Shown: positions 62,901 to 64,000 of the stretch, in pieces
Layout: the number at the start of each line of letters is the position of its first letter
How positions within the stretch are numbered: the stretch's first letter is position 1
Source: Trochalopteron elliotii
Taxonomy: Eukaryota > Chordata > Aves > Passeriformes > Leiothrichidae
Direction of reading: 5' to 3'
Length of the DNA: 64,000 nucleotides
Assembly: GCA_024734555.1 (NCBI GenBank)
Contig: JANPWX010000653.1
Span: 2,695,936 to 2,759,935, forward strand
Program-made: the position numbers and the translations under genes
Notes under the pieces: model-generated
Databases searched by the model: none
What the model was told of the DNA's origin: nothing
Seen by the model: the letters and a program-made list of their open reading frames with translations, nothing else

Positions 62901-64000
62901 GAAAGCTGCAGTTCAGAAGGCCTGAATGCATTGCAATTTCTACCTTTTGCTTTGTGAAAGGAGCTGGATTGTGCTGTGAGATAATAAATCCACCTATTTT
63001 TAGTTTGGTGAGGTTGTGACAAGTGGGTGAACAAAGAACCAGTTGAATGCACTTGCTGTTGTGTTGAAACCGGCTAAAAGTTCCCATTCAAGTGGTTTCA
63101 GCACAGTACAGCTAATAGGCAATTTTCCATTTATGTACACAAACCTTCTAGAAAGACAGCTGTGTGGTTGGATTAATTTCTAGCAGTAAATTGAATAAAA
63201 GATATTTTGAAGGGGGACTCAGGAATTCCTTTCTAAAGCACTGAAAGCAGAACTTTCAAAGCTTCTCTTTATTTAGTTCCTTTCCCTCCCAGTACCTACT
63301 ATAAGTTTAAAGAACTGAAAATCTTGTCCCCTATATGGAGATAGAACACGCATTGTTGTGTTTTTCAAAGCAATGAGACTGAGGATTAAAATATACTTAA
63401 TGTTTTTTTGCTTTAAAAATATACTGGTTTGCTTTTAAGTAAATACGAGAGAAATTTGAACCTGTTAGTCATAGACACTCAAATGTTCTCAAATGTTTCT
63501 AGCTGTGAGCTATAAAGAAGCATTTTGCAAACAGGAATGTACATGATACCAAAGCTGTTTTCACAGGAGAGTGAAGTTTGAAAATAGCAATCTTTCTGAT
63601 CATGCAAGGTTATTTATCTTGTTGGTGTTAGTCACGTGCAAAATTGGATATGGGCTTTAAGCATGGCTAGCAAAGACTTTGAACTCCTCCTGACAGAACT
63701 ATGAGCAGAAATATTTTTTTTCTGAGAGCTCATCTTTGGATGCAGGCCTTGGAGTTACATAAATCAGCTCCTAGATGAGGTCTTGTTTGTCTGTTCAAAC
63801 AAATGAGATTATCCCTTATAGATCTTTCTGCCCAGAAATGTATGACTTGTTAACTAATTATCTAATGTGTGTTGTGAGATATGAAAGCTGTTTGAGTAGG
63901 GGAAGAGCAGAACAAACCTCTGATCAGTAGAGAAATGTGTTGCATTGGTGTGTTAAATGTGGTGTAGGCTCAGAGAATGCTGCTGCAGTGCCTTCCCTGT

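Larger units (their letters stand above)
28724..64000 (+). other. FAM53A: Presumed large FAM53A intron (5' part), no confident gene
   Basis: The stretch opens with the donor gtgaga after Arg312. I looked for the family's C-terminal part (a TLKNSKSLCSLNYEDDD-like start and an EQIENN-like end) in both the sequence and the open frames and did not find it. The intron therefore probably exceeds 35.3 kb. The DNA is A/T-rich and CpG-poor, with frames up to 173 codons that show no recognisable domain and no RNA gene I can identify. Simple tracts, palindromes, a G-quadruplex motif and exon-like islands are listed separately. Conserved enhancers could be present but cannot be seen without comparison to other species. 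Confidence 0.7.

Noticed and set aside
1..64000. tRNA, rRNA, microRNA-like long hairpins, CRISPR arrays, LTR retrovirus remnants
   Set aside because: A read-through of both strands showed no conserved RNA motifs, no regularly spaced repeats and no retroviral gene or paired LTR that I could support.

Overview
This is vertebrate nuclear DNA, most likely from a bird. It is mostly non-coding, A/T-rich and CpG-poor. It carries one unmistakable CR1-type retrotransposon and one degraded CR1-like relic, but no Alu, L1 or other dense repeats. Its only recognisable gene is split into short exons with consensus GT/AG splice sites. The low repeat load with CR1 as the only clear transposon is typical of birds; a turtle or crocodilian is less likely. 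There are no bacterial-style operons, rRNA, tRNA or CRISPR arrays, and most open frames are short chance frames.

The gene is FAM53A (DNTNP family) on the + strand. Three coding exons are present: 17245-17322 (with its 5' leader from 17078), 24151-24205 and 27921-28723. They join in phase (0, then 1, then 0) into 312 codons. The product starts with the family signature MVTLITEKLQNQSLDDLTCK and ends at a conserved block that stops at a codon boundary. The last ~90-100 residues expected for the family were not found between 28724 and 64000, so the final exon probably lies beyond the window. That makes the intron at least 35.3 kb. No CpG-island promoter is visible in 1-17077, so the first exon and promoter are probably upstream too. 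The window is therefore the interior of one long gene.

Layout: 1-17077 is probable 5' intron or upstream DNA, with an ancient antisense CR1-like relic (about 5490-5900), a hairpin (11781-11806) and a small tandem duplication (15883-15938). 17078-17322 is the leader and first coding exon. 17323-24150 is an intron with a G-quadruplex motif (21521-21539). 24151-24205 is a small exon. 24206-27920 is an intron holding a 5'-truncated, internally deleted CR1 (about 24836-26330) in the sense of the gene. 27921-28723 is the large, GC- and CpG-rich exon with most of the protein. 28724-64000 is the start of a very large intron with scattered simple repeats, perfect palindromes, a second G-quadruplex motif and a few exon-like segments with good splice signals.

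The most useful leads are the four tiny upstream ORFs in the FAM53A leader, an 11-residue tandem duplication in the protein, exon-like islands inside the introns, two G-quadruplex motifs and a pair of mutually exclusive hairpins at 53591-53621. I found no convincing entirely new biological system.
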